Assembly (NCBI GenBank): GCA_030280995.1 | Contig: JASXTE010000005.1 | Span: forward strand, 26,026,001 to 26,090,000 | From: Hemileia vastatrix | Lineage: Eukaryota; Basidiomycota; Pucciniomycetes; Pucciniales; Zaghouaniaceae | Length of the DNA stretch: 64,000 nt | Direction of reading: 5' to 3' | In this document: positions 33,604-44,109 of the stretch, one piece after another | How positions within the stretch are numbered: the stretch's first letter is position 1 | How the letters are laid out: the number at the start of each line of letters is the position of its first letter | Notes under the pieces: model-generated | The model's database searches: none | Seen by the model: only the letters and a program-made list of their open reading frames with translations | Told to the model about the DNA's origin: nothing | Made by a program: the position numbers and the translations under genes

Positions 33604-36600
33604 AAGATTCTGTCTTTTTTAGAGTAATAAGGGCTGATCACCCAAGTGCTACAACCTCTCCACAAGATAAAGAAATCCCAGGTTGTAGTAAGTCAGCTCC
33701 CTTGGAGATATACCAAGTGGATGTTCTACTTTCTCTTTTTAATGTTTCTCTTCTCTGCAATTATTCTTCATGTTTTTTATCAAGTATCTGTTCTCTCTCA
33801 AGATATTCAATTATTTTTAATTCAAGTTCAAGAATGAAGATTGGTTATATATCTTTATTGAAAGATATGTGGAAAAATTTTGGAGCGGTGAGATTGGGGT
33901 CTAAAAGTAAGTCCTCCCAATTGTGCATTGCTAGGTTTTCTTCTAAGCCTTTCAAAAACATCACCTTGGCCTTGTCTGTGAGCATTGCGGAAACCCCTGG
34001 TTATTTTTGTAGGATGGAAGAAAACTCAAGAAAACAAGATAAAAATTTGAAGATAACTGAGGAAAAGGAAGAAAAAAATCTGAAGATAATTAAAAAAGAA
34101 GAAAAAAATTATTTTTGGGAAGATCATCAAGATCAAATTTTGGGCCTCCAGCATGAGGTTAAACTGCACAAATTTTTGAAGAAAGAAGATGGTCAAGATC
34201 AATTTTTGGGCCTCCGGTATGAGGATAAACTGCATAATTTTAGAAGATATGATTCAGAAAATGAATCAAGATTTGAAGATTTGAAAGATGGAAGTGAGGA
34301 TGAAGATTTTGAATTGCCGAAAAGCTGTGGAGTGGTGAGATTGGGGTCTGAAAGTAATTCCTCCCAATTTTACACCGCTAGGGTTTCTTCTACACCTTTC
34401 AAAAGTGTTACCTGGGCCACACATGTGAGCAATGGGGAAACCCTTCGTTTTTGTTCCAGGTCTGGTGGTGAAGACATCCTGAAGATCCCTCAAGTTGACG
34501 ATGGAGCTGCAAAATATAAGAAGGTAGCACAGAAGATTAGGCCTGTCAATGAGCCTATTCCTGTGGGTTTAAATCCTCCTTTTAAGAGGCCTTTGTTATC
34601 AAGAGATCCGTACTGTACTCCGCTGGTGAAGAATTCTCCTGATTTTGTGGAAACCGCTTGGGTGACTGAGGAAAGGTTTAAAGTTGTTAATTTTGGTCCT
34701 GATGGGTGGTTGTCTGATGAGGAAAAGAAGTTGTTGTTGCACGTTATTGTGCTCAGGGAGAAAGTGGTTGCATTTTTTGAAGAGAAAAGGGGTGTGTTGA
34801 AACACTCTTATGGTGAACCTTACTTTATTCCTGTGGTTTGTGATGAGCCTTGGCAAATCAAACCTATTCCAATCCCAGCTGCTAATATGGACAATTTTGT
34901 GGAGATTGTTAGGGAAAGCGTCAGGACAGGATTGTATGAACAATCAACCTCTAGTTACTCAAGTCCAGTTTTATGTGTTAAGAAACAGAATGGGAAGTTG
35001 AGGGTGGTGCATGATCTTGGGGCCTTGAATAGAGTCACTATCAATGTTGCGGGGATGCTGCCAAGTGCAGAGGATTTTTTAGAAGCTTTTTCTAGAAGGG
35101 TATGTTATAGTTTGCGAGATATTATGGGCGGTTATGATGAAAGGGAACTTCACACTAATTCACTGCCACTAACAACGTTTGAGACTACTCTGGGAAGATT
35201 TCAGCTCACTAGGTTGCCTCAAGGAGCAACTAATTCAGTAGCAGTATATCAAGCTCAAATGGCTTGGATTTTACAGGATGGGGTTCCGACTCATGCTGGT
35301 ATTTTTATTGATGACGGTGGAATTAAAGGACCCTCCACTGATTATGGAAATGAAGTTCTGAAGGAGAACCCAGATATAAGGAGATTTGTTTGGGAATATG
35401 CAATTACTCTAGAGAGAGTATTGTTTAGGATTGAAGAGGCTGGTTTGACCATTTCTAGGTCAAGATTTTGTTTTTGTGTTCCTGCTCTGGAAATTCTGGG
35501 TCATGTTGTATGTAAGGATGGAAGGATTATGGCAAAGAAGAAAGCTAAAAAAATTCAGTCATGTCCAAGGCCCAAAAATACTACTGAAGTTAGGGGATTT
35601 TTGGGAGTTTGTGTGTACGTCAGGATTATTATTAAATATTTTTCTTTGTTGGCTTCACCCTTGAAAAGTTTGACCAGGAAAGATCCGGAGTGGGAATCGA
35701 CTGAAGAGTGTGAAGAGGCTTTTCAGAAATTGAAGAAGGTGGTAGGTGAAGATAATATTCTTCACAAGTTGAATTATGGAAGGGAAGCTGGAAAAATTTA
35801 TCTGGCGCTGGACTCAAGTTATACTGCTTCTGGTGCTGTTTTATCTCAGGAAGATAAAGCTGGGAAGGTCAGGCCAGTAAGGTATGAGTCTATAGTTTTT
35901 AATTAGGTGGAATCTAGGTATTCTCAGCCAAATTTGGAATTTTGTGGTGTAGAAAAAAATTTTAAGAAGCTACAAACCGTTTTGTGGGGGCAGAAATTTG
36001 AGCAGCAGATGGATGCTAAATCTCTGGTTCAAATGATCATCACACCTAGTCTTCAAAATGCTCCAATGACTAGGTGGGTGGCATTTATTCAAAATTTCTC
36101 TTTTGACCTGGTGCACAAGCCAGGTAAGACGTTTACAATGCCAGATGGATTATCAAGAAGACCACCCACAGATGATGATTCTGATTCTGAAGAGTTTGAT
36201 GAAGATGTTCCAGTGATTAGGGCCAGTGAAAAGGGTGCTGAAGATTTTTCTCTCCTCCCCCAAGAGGCTAAACTGGATGATTGTTCTTGCATCCACCAAG
36301 AGGTTAAACTGGATGGTTCTGATCTTGATTCTGGTTATCAGGATGTTTTTGTTGATGAAGATAGAGTTGTTTTTTGGGACACTCAAAATTGGAGAATGGG
36401 TTTTTGTTGGTGAACTGGATTCTCTCAAGATTCAGTGGAGGAAAAAGGAGGTGCTAAAGTTTAGGGATTGGTAACCTGGATGGGCCGGTTGTGTTTCTCA
36501 TGTTTACACTGGAGATTTTGATGACAGGGTTGTACCCTTGGATGTTGTTTTGTTGGATTTTAAAGATGAGATCTGGGGTCAGATTAGGTTTTATTTTATT

Positions 36601-37844
36601 ATTTTTAAATATCTGTTAGCCTTAGAAAGGCCAGATATTTGTGATGATGATACTTGGGTGGCAATCAAGAAGAAGAAACCTGGATTTTATGTGTCAGGAA
36701 GGAGGTTGATGAGAAAAAGACATTCAAATCCTCAAGTGGTGGTGACTCAGAAAAAGGGTCGAGAATTGGTCTTGAAGTCTTTGCAAGAAGACCTTGGTCA
36801 TAGAGGCTTTGGGGAGACTTATAGAAGAGTAGCAGATATATTTTGGTGGCCAGGTATGAAGTTGGCTGTGCAGGGTTGGGTTCAATCTTGTTAAGAGTGT
36901 CAGAGAAAAAGTCACTTGAAACCTAAAGAGGTTGGCGGTTCTACTGGTGAAAAAACTGTGTTTGGAAGAGTCAGTTTGGATGCTTTCCATATCAAAGAGG
37001 GCAGGTATAAATACTTGACTGTTGCTAGGGATGATTTGTCTGGCTGGTTTATAGAGGTGCCTCAGGTTAATTTGACTTCCAAAAATTTGGCAGAATTTTT
37101 GAAGAAAGAATGGGTATTTAGGTATGGGTTGATGAAGTTGGTGACTGTTGATGGTGAACCAGAGTTTGGAGCTGAATTCAAAGAAGCTGTGGCAAGTATT
37201 GGTTCTAAAGTCAGAGTGGCTAAACCTTATTATCCTGAAGCTGAAGGAATGGTTGAAAGAGGCCATCAAGTTATCAAAAATGCTTTGGTGAAAATTTGTG
37301 GAGATAGTGCTGAAAATTAGAGGCATTATTTACCCTTGGTGTTATTTGCTGAAAGGGTTGCTTCAAAAAGGACAACTGGCTATTCCCCTTATGAATGAAC
37401 TTTTGGGAATAAAGCTGTTCTACCAGTGGACTTTGAAGCAGTCTCTTATCTTGGAATTTATTGGGATTATATATGCTCAACAGATGATTTGCTTTGTGCC
37501 AGGATGCAACAGTTAGAATGTAAAGAGGAATGTCAGGAGAGGCATAATCTAGAATGATGAAGATAAGAAATCAATCAGTCAGATACTGGGACAAGAAGTT
37601 GGCTCATAGACTCAGGAATCCCTTGAAACCTGTTTTTTTGGTTTTGGTGTATAATAGAAGTTTGGAGAGTCAGTGGGTAAAAATGTTTCCTGACAGATGG
37701 AATGGACCTTACAGAGTCAGATCTCAGGTGTCTGGAGGTTTTTATGTTTTAGAGGAGTTTGATGGCACATTCTTAAAGAAGAGAGTGGCTGAAGATCAGG
37801 TGAAAATATTTTATCCTAGAGGCACAAAAAGTGAAGAAGATTGA
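33604..37844 (+). pseudogene. Pol of element B (linker-RT-RNase H-integrase, degenerate)
   Basis: The main frame starts at the ATG at 33834 (or upstream) and is open to a TAG at 35904 (Glu in C). The N-terminal linker contains two copies of a ~50-residue module (...VRLGSKSKSSQ... at ~33880 and ...VRLGSESNSSQ... at ~34330). RT runs from about 34800 to 35520 with the active site FIDDGGIKGP (~35305), a variant I know from basidiomycete gypsy elements. RNase H has LALDSSYTASGAVLSQ (~35800); VHKPGKTFTMPDGLSR marks its end. A frameshift lies near 36405. Integrase zinc region 36760-36910 (stop TAA inside the C-x-x-C), core 36916-37320 with LDAFHI, TVDGEPEF and PEAEGMVERG, a TAG at 37318, and a C-terminal barrel to 37844. 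No chromodomain seen. Confidence 0.9.
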
Positions 37845-37930
37845 CTTGGCAATGAGAATAAACTATGGACCATTATTTAATTTTGGATTCTGGTGATTCT
37901 GTGCATCTGTTTTATTGGAAGCTTTTTGTT

Positions 37931-38386
37931 AGAAGGTACCCATGGGTGAGGCTTCTAGATTTTATTTTGGCAAGTGTTAGGGGTGAGTGATGGGCTGGCT
38001 GCTCTATCAACAGTTACCCCAGATTGTCTGTTTCCAACCCCTTCTCTTAATTTGGTTGAGCCCTAGTATTGGTTTTTCTTCATAGGTTGTAGTCCTTTAT
38101 GACTTTAAACTGGAAATTCTTTTGGTCTTCAAGTGCCGGACTCTTCACGCTTATTGTTTTTGATTTAATGTGTTGGATTTTGTGTTTTGTTAGAAGGTAC
38201 CCAGGGGGGCTTCTAGATTTTATTTTGGCAAGTGTGGGGGTAACTGATGAACTGGCTTCTCTGTAGAACAGTTACCCCAAAATTTCTGTCTCAAGTATTT
38301 TGTTTGTCCTAGTTGAACCTTAGTTCTGGTTTTTGTTATTCAGGTTTCAAGTCCACTATGACTTTAAACTGGCTTACTGGCTTGGA
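37931..38386 (+). repeat. Direct repeats downstream of B integrase
   Basis: Two ~190-bp copies (37931-38110 and 38192-38386), each with GAAGGTACCCA, then TTCTAGATTTTATTTTGGCAAG, CAGTTACCCC and a terminal ...TATGACTTTAAACTGG. A third, more distant copy is at 41095-41275. Element C has the same pair at 63058-63245 and 63325-63510. Confidence 0.85.
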
Positions 38387-38399
38387 ACAGGCTTCTTTT

Positions 38400-39368
38400 G
38401 TCTATTTGGTTTAGTGGGGGATCACTGGTGGTCTCCTATCATTTTTACTTATTGGAGGGAGCCCACCCAGTGATCATTTCCTTGGACTGGAATTTCTATG
38501 AAGCTGAATTTTTTTTCTTTTTTATTTCTTTAATTTTTTGTGTCTATGTTTAGATAGTAGTTTTAGATTATTTTTTATTTTTCTCTTTTTTTCTTTTAAT
38601 TTTTTTATGGGAGTTATTAGGATATAAAGAGGGAAAAATCACAAAATTATATTATATGGTATTACCACATCAGGGTAATCTGGATGTTGGCAAGCATGGG
38701 TTGGGAAAGGCTCATCAATTGTCAGGACAATTCTATTTTCTTTCTTTTTCTTATTATTCTCTAAATTTCTATTTATTTCATCTTTAGTTTTTTATTTCAA
38801 TTCATTTAAAAATTATCAAACAGTGTATCCACATCAAGGTGCACTTGGATGTGGGTAAAGTATCAGGTGATCAGCTCAACAATTGGCTGGGGGATACCAT
38901 TAGTAACTATTTTTTGTTTCATGTTATTATTGTTATTCATTTCATTTTAATTTTTCAACTCTCATATTTTTTGGTTAATTTTGCTATTTATTTTCAAGTT
39001 TTTTTTAGTATGTTAGTAGTTTAAAATAAATAAATAAAATAAAAAAACGTAAAAATAAATAAAATAAATAAAAAATAATAATAAAATAAAATAAAATAAA
39101 AATAAATAAAATAAAATAAAAATAAAAATAAAAATAAAGAAACAAATTTTTTTCTATATATTTCTGTTAATTATTATTGTTCTCTCTATTTAGTGACTTA
39201 TTAATTTATTTCTTGTTTATTTTAATGTCTGGAAGAAGACGCCTCTGGCAGTTGGTCTGGATTATGGTGACATTTTTTCTTTTTGTTAGGATTGGAAGAA
39301 GAACTGTGTTCTTTGTGGTGTAGGTGGCTGGAAAGAGTATATGGATTGTAATGGTCAGGTACCAGAGC
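38400..39368. other. Non-coding part of the B accessory region
   Basis: Contains an inverted pair ATCACTGG/CCAGTGAT (about 38422-38475), two related blocks with CCACATCA(G/A)GGT...GGATGT (38666 and 38829), and an A-rich simple stretch (AAATA/AAAAT units, 39024-39140) with many AATAAA words that could act as a polyadenylation region. No frame with recognisable content. Confidence 0.6.
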
Positions 39369-40796
39369 TCAAGGTAATTTTTGAGAAGAAGTGGAAGAAT
39401 CAGGGATCGAGTGTTGGAAGGTGTGCTTGATTATTCTAGACATCTTCCAGTGGTAATCAAGGAGCTGTTTTCTCATATTCTTTTCAAAGTCATTCAACAG
39501 ACTGTGGAGGGAAAAGGCCTTAAGCATGTTTGAACACATCATGCTTAGGTGTTGTTTCATGTTGGCGTAATCCAGCGTTAAGGTAGTTTCTAGAGGTTGG
39601 CCAATCCCGATTGTAGTTTCAGGAGGCGGGGTTCCAACTACAAAGAATAATTAGATCAGTAATTGTTCTCTATTAAAGAAATTGGATTTATTTATTTGGT
39701 ACTTACATATTGGAGGCTCATCAAATTTGTAAGCAGACAGGATTTGTGCTGTTGATAAAAGCTGAATGGATGTTGAAGGAGGATCAACCAGATGGAGGTA
39801 TTGATTCTCATGATCATTCTCTAAATGGTGTTGAGAAGATGAAGGAGAAGAAGGGCATTCCTGTGGCCTAGTTGGAGCATCAGGACTTCTGTTGTTTTTG
39901 TGAATATTATTATTGCTTGGCCCAGTTGGGTTGGACACTGGTGGTGGAGAACCAGGGTTGTTGAAGGAAGGATCAGGAGAAGGTGACCTAGAAGCTGATT
40001 GTGATTTGCTGGATGAAGATCTATAAGAAAGTGAATCATCAGAGGAATAATTTGCAGCCAGAGGAGAGGTGTAGTTAGTTCGTCTTAAAGTAACTGGAGA
40101 TTTTTTTTTTGGAAGCAGTGTTGTGTGGTCTGGTAATTTCAGAAGTTCCTCTGGCAGGTTTTCTAGAGTTGTTGCAATTTTTGGGGATGTCTGGAGAAGA
40201 AATTTGGTGTGTTCCCATTGCTCTGGGAGCACTAGGAGGTGGTTGCGTAGAGTTGTTGGTGTTTAATGGTGTATTTTGGCTGTTATCTGGCTGAATTTGA
40301 CAGTTTTGAGCCTGATTTTTGCTTTCTGGCAAGGGGGGCAGGCCACCCGACTTCCAGAGAGCTGCCTGGACACGGCCTAGCAGCCTGGGAGCTGATTTTG
40401 AAGCTTACTTTGCCAAATTTTCTGAGATAAAAGCAGATTCTTGAGATGATAAAGCAGGTCTTTTAGGGAATGATTTGGAAATAGAACGGCGTGATCTTCT
40501 GGAAGGAGCAGAAGATAAAGAAGAAGAAGCAGGTCCAAGTTCTGGTGACCTGGTAGGAGATCTAGAAATATATTTGTTTTAAGGTGAAGGCAGATGTATT
40601 GGATAGATGGGGTCTCTGTCACATAATTTCTTTTTAGAGGTGCAAGAATCACAGGCTCTGTTATAGAATTTGGCTTGAGGAGTAGGATGAGTGAAGGTAC
40701 AAGGTCTGCACATGTGGAAGCACTGTTTACAAGTAAAGTAATTGGAGCAGTGAAACAGGGAAGGTCCGATGGGTCAAAGTCTGGATATTCAGCCAT
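39369..40796 (-). pseudogene. Antisense spliced ORF 'b' in element B, Zn2Cys6-like
   Basis: Minus-strand gene between integrase and 3' LTR. It starts MAEYPDFDPSDLP at 40796. After a frameshift near 40745 it has cysteines spaced C-x2-C-x6-C-x15-C-x2-C-x6-C (about 40620-40733), ending CDSCTSKKKLC, the spacing of fungal binuclear zinc clusters. A long Ser/Pro/Asn-rich stretch follows. An intron with GTAAGT donor and TTTGTAG acceptor (39638-39706, 69 bp) joins two exons in phase; the second exon runs to a stop at 39369 and includes a charged, possibly helical segment. Two in-frame stops (near 40580 and 40408) show decay. A DNA-binding or nucleic-acid-binding role is only an inference from cysteine spacing. 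Confidence 0.55.
39638..39706 (-). other. Predicted intron in antisense ORF b
   Basis: Minus strand: donor GTAAGT at 39706, branch-like CTGATCTAAT, acceptor TTTGTAG ending at 39638; 69 bp. The phase matches on both sides (phase 1 donor; the next exon completes the codon), and the frame on each side is otherwise open. Confidence 0.6.
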
Positions 40797-40926
40797 AATA
40801 TGTGAAGGAAAATTAATGAAGAGAAAAGAGATGAATAAAAATTTTGTCAGTGATGTCTAGATAATCAAAAAAAAAGTGGAAGTTCAGTAGGTTGGCTGTG
40901 GAGCACTGTGCATGGAGGTGGCTCCA

Positions 40927-40936
40927 CCCTTATATG
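40927..40936 (-). promoter_or_regulatory. TATA-like element upstream of antisense ORF b
   Basis: CATATAAGGG on the minus strand, about 130 bp upstream of the ATG at 40796. Confidence 0.3.
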
Positions 40937-40943
40937 CAAAATG

Positions 40944-41378
40944 TGGATAGTCCTTCAAGACTTTAAACTGAACACTTGCAGTCCATCAAGACTTTAAAAT
41001 GAGAAATGGTACAGTCCCCCAAGACTATAAACTGAGGATGGTTGTAGATTGCGTCCTTCAGGACTATAAACTGATAATGTGGATTTTGTGTGATTCTGGC
41101 AGAGGGCATCCAAGGGGGAGTCTCTGAATTTTGTTTAGGCAAGTGTAGGAGTAATTGATGAGCTGGCTGCTCTGTAGAACAGTTACCCCAGAATGTTAGG
41201 TTGTTTCTTTGGTCTTTAATGTTTTGATCTCTGGTTCTGTTATTTTGATTCAGGTTTTGAGTCCCCCCAAGACTATAAACTGAGGGTTTTTCGAGTCCCC
41301 CAAGACTATAAAATGAGGGCTGTTAGTCCCCCAAGACTTAAAACTGAGGATTAGTCCCTTAAGACTTTAAAATGAGGA
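40944..41378. repeat. Two clusters of a ~25-bp repeat between the antisense ORFs
   Basis: Unit AGTCCCCCAAGACTATAAACTGA with variants. Four copies lie in 40944-41075 and four in 41258-41378. Related single copies lie at the end of each ~190-bp repeat (38095, 38350). The clusters occupy the space between antisense ORF a (ends 41383) and the start of ORF b. Spacing is about 30 bp but not exact, so it is not a CRISPR-type array. Confidence 0.85.
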
Positions 41379-41382
41379 GTTT

Positions 41383-42082
41383 TTATTTATTTTTTATTTC
41401 TAAATCAAGATTTTCAGGAAAGAAGTAATTACAGAAAAGAATCAAGAGATGTAACAAAATTTTCAGCATTGGCTTTGAACTGGTGGATGACTTTTTCCTT
41501 TTCTCAAGGTCCTGTGGGTTCTTGGAAGGAGTGGATTGGAAGTAATCTAGGATAAGATGCTTCTGTTGAAAAGAATGTTGTTGGAAGTTGTTTTTGGTGG
41601 TTGGCAATGGATTAGGTGGGGGTTCTTCAAGGGTTCCCACATTGTCATCATCACTGTCTGGATTGGAATGAACTGGAAATTGTTAAGATTGAATTTCAGT
41701 ATGAAGAAGTATTGAGCTTACCATTAGAAGGACCAGGGATGAAAGAGCTAGTGTTTGTAGTGGGGTTGGCACTCTTTTTTGAAGGGTATAATTTGTTGAC
41801 CATTCTGGGGATCAGGATGGATGTTCTGGATCTTTTGGTGCTGGTGGAAGGTTAATCAGGTTGTGGAGGAGAAGAAGATGTTGAAGAAGACAATGGACCA
41901 GGTCTGAAACAAGTCTTCTTCCTAGAGTGACAGGAATCACAGGAGGTTCTGTAGGGATGAGCTGGAGGTGTTATGGTACAGATGAGATTGTTGTCAATGC
42001 AGTATTGGCAAGGACCCATGTCAGTAGCAGATTTGGAGAGGAGGCTGAAAATGGTGGTTGTGATGAATAAGAATTTGGACAT
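41383..42082 (-). pseudogene. Antisense spliced ORF 'a' in element B, Zn2Cys6-like
   Basis: Starts MSKFLFITTTIF at 42082, only 18 bp outside the 3' LTR, so a promoter would have to lie in the LTR read backwards. Cysteines are spaced C-x2-C-x6-C-x12-C-x2-C-x6-C (CQYC...CDSCHSRKKTC, about 41906-42012), the Zn2Cys6 spacing, with the basic half second. One in-frame TAA (41852-41854) interrupts exon 1, which otherwise continues to a donor at 41721. A 49-bp intron (41673-41721, GTAAGC...TTCCAG) restores frame with exon 2, which reads HSNPDSDDDNVGTLEEPPP and ends at 41383. Related to ORF b by the cysteine pattern and CDSC...K(K)...C. Confidence 0.55.
41673..41721 (-). other. Predicted intron in antisense ORF a
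   Basis: GTAAGC donor, CTTAAC branch-like sequence, TTTCCAG acceptor; 49 bp, short but in phase. The flanking exons lie in different frames and are joined only by removing this segment. Confidence 0.5.
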
Positions 42083-42100
42083 TCTCTATTGGAGGGAAGA

Positions 42101-43178
42101 TGTGGTCTTCCAACTTTGGTGGAGCCCTTTGTTGGTCTGTTTGGCGTTGTTTTGATGTCTTAAATGGCATTGTTCAATAATTGGGTGTTTTTCTGGAATT
42201 ATTTGACAAATATTGGGACTGCGGGGATGTGGGTATTACCATTGGATAGGCCCTGTTTTTTTCTGTATTTTATGTGTTGAAGATATTTTTCATATTCTAA
42301 GTATTTGAGGGATTCTTTCTCATTTTTCATTTTAAAAGATAGCTGTTTAGTTTTGTTTTCGCATTATACGGGCTAGCCTTAAGTATTAGGGTTAAGTGCT
42401 TAGTACCATTGTAATGGGGTAATTTTTCTCTACATTTCATGTCACAATATTTTTGTAGCTTAATTATGTGTTTTAAAGGTTTTAGTAGTCGTAATTCTTT
42501 TTTCTAAGTATTTTGGGTGCTTTTGGAGGTTTTTGGTGGTTTTTTGGCTTCAGGTGGGCCTCCCGACATTGGGCAGACCGCCCGCCTTGGTGCTAGAAAG
42601 CTGGGAAGCGTTTCTAGAGGGGTTTTATGCACTTTGGCGCTCAGAAACGCCAAATTTGTTGGTGTGCATGGGATCTTAGATAGTGGTCTGTGTTTATATA
42701 GTGAATAAGACAGTTTGGGGTGACCTTAATTATCATACAACCATCTGGAGGTGATATCCTTGTTCCTCACTCAGCTTTCACTGTTTTTTGCCACAATTGG
42801 CTGTGTTTGTTGCAAGGTTAGTTCTTCATTTAACTCAAATTTGGCAACTTTTTTCTCTGGTGTAGTCTTGCAAGCTATATCAAGTATTATTGCTGTCTCT
42901 GGTGTGGATTTGCAACCTACATCAAGTATCATTGCTTTCTCTGGTGTGGACATCGGTCTATATTTCAGTTCTTTTGTTTAGTAGTCTGTCTGGAGACTAC
43001 TTTCTTGGCTGATCAGGCATTGAAGTGTATTGGAAAGGGGGATTTAACAACAGGAACCAATTTACTGTAGCAGGTAAATCTCACTTATATTTTTCTAAAG
43101 AGACAGGGGATTTTCTCTCTGGTTTTTCTCCAACTCCCTTGGTTAAGGCCTATTGATAGTACTATAGAATTGTCTACA
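42101..43178 (+). repeat. 3' LTR of B (1078 bp)
   Basis: TGTGGTCTTCC to TGTCTACA, preceded by the purine tract GGAGGGAAGA. Homologous along its length to the 5' LTR with numerous base changes and small indels, so B is not a recent insertion. Confidence 0.93.
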
Positions 43179-43400
43179 CTGTCCCTTACTTTAATAAAAT
43201 CCAGGGGGGAGTATTTCCAAAATTTCTTATAAGACTTGAAAAATTCTTGACTTGAAAGAATCTTGTTGTACCCATAAAAGTCAGGGAGTAGTAATGCCAA
43301 AATTTCATAAGACTTTCAAGATTCTTGACTTGAAAGAATTTTGGTGATACCCACCCCTTACTTCAAAAAATAGAAGGGGGGATCAGCAAATTTTCAAACG
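43179..43400. repeat. ~80-bp tandem array, right part
   Basis: Continuation of the array at 24286-24467. It has CCCTTACTT(T)AATAAAAT.CAGGGGGG, a divergent middle unit, and a last unit with TTTTGGTGATACCCACCCC near 43332-43350. Confidence 0.8.
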
Positions 43401-43549
43401 AGATTTGAAAATTTTATTTAAAAAATAATTTTCAAAATTAACACAAAAATTCAACTAATGATGGATGGAGTAATGAAATACAGGAAATTATTTTAAAATT
43501 TTCTGTAAAAATAATTAAAATAGTTGAATTATGAAAGGAATAAAACATA

Positions 43550-43773
43550 CTATTCATTAAAAAATTTCATTAGACATTCAATTTCTTCATAAGATTTATT
43601 GGCTTTAACACATTCCAATAAAAAAAATTTCTTTTTTGAATTTTCTTCAAGATCATGCTTTAATTTCATTCGTTCCATTAAGTTTAGATGCTCAAGTGTT
43701 TTCTCCTCTTTCTTTGATCTTACAATACTAAGAGTTAGCTTGAATTTCTTCTCCTCCAAGTCTTGTGCCCTAT
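43550..43773 (-). pseudogene. 3' end of a split host-type gene (charged coiled-coil C-terminus)
   Basis: Minus-strand frame ending at 43550 with a Lys/Glu-rich helical sequence (LEEKKFKLTLSIVRSKKEEK ... LECVKANKSYEEIECLMKFF). Such C-termini occur in abundant rust proteins of unknown function with a DNA-binding-like N-terminus. The upstream part of the gene is found at 49397-50395, beyond element D; the CCTAT at 43769-43773 is one copy of the target duplication. Confidence 0.6.
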
Positions 43774-44090
43774 TGTCATTATCTGAGAAGGCCAACTACT
43801 ACTAGCACTGGCGCTAGCCTTTAATCAGGACTGGCTATGCTAATACAGCAGTTAGACTAACAAGACTGACTATGTTGAGGTCATAAACAGTGAGGGAAGA
43901 CGGGACTGACTATGCTAATACAGCAGTGAGACTAGAGAGTAATTGGATTACTATATATGTTGTCCAATGGGGAGCTCTCCACAGTGCTTTCCCCATATAA
44001 CCCCTTTATGCAGTATCACCTATTCTGTCTTCCACAATTCATAGGCCCCATAGCACTCCTACTCCTCACCTCTCAACCTAAATCCTAAAA
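43774..44090 (-). repeat. 3' LTR of D (317 bp)
   Basis: Has two copies of a ~75-bp internal unit with GACTGACTATGCTAATACAGC, against three in the 5' LTR. The outer inverted repeat is partly mutated. Confidence 0.88.
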
Positions 44091-44109
44091 TTACCCCCTC
44101 TTTTACTCC

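Larger units (their letters stand above)
24468..43178 (+). mobile_element. Gypsy element B (family B), about 13.1 kb without nested copia
   Basis: 5' LTR 24468-25570, primer site at 25575, gag-protease, pol, a long accessory 3' region, and 3' LTR 42101-43178. Both outer flanks are the same ~80-bp tandem array, which argues that the whole interval is one insertion. The immediate flanks align to the array with a 4-bp overlap (CCAT left, CTGT right, against CCAC in an unbroken unit), so the target duplication would be 4 bp and decayed. The copia element at 27998-33598 is nested inside. Coding parts carry several stops and shifts. Confidence 0.92.

Noticed and set aside
40944..41378. CRISPR-like array
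   Set aside because: Eukaryotic retrotransposon context, imperfect units, spacers too short and of uneven length.
43179..43550. Terminal inverted repeat of a further DNA transposon
   Set aside because: The similarity to 24286-24467 is in direct orientation and explained by the tandem array.
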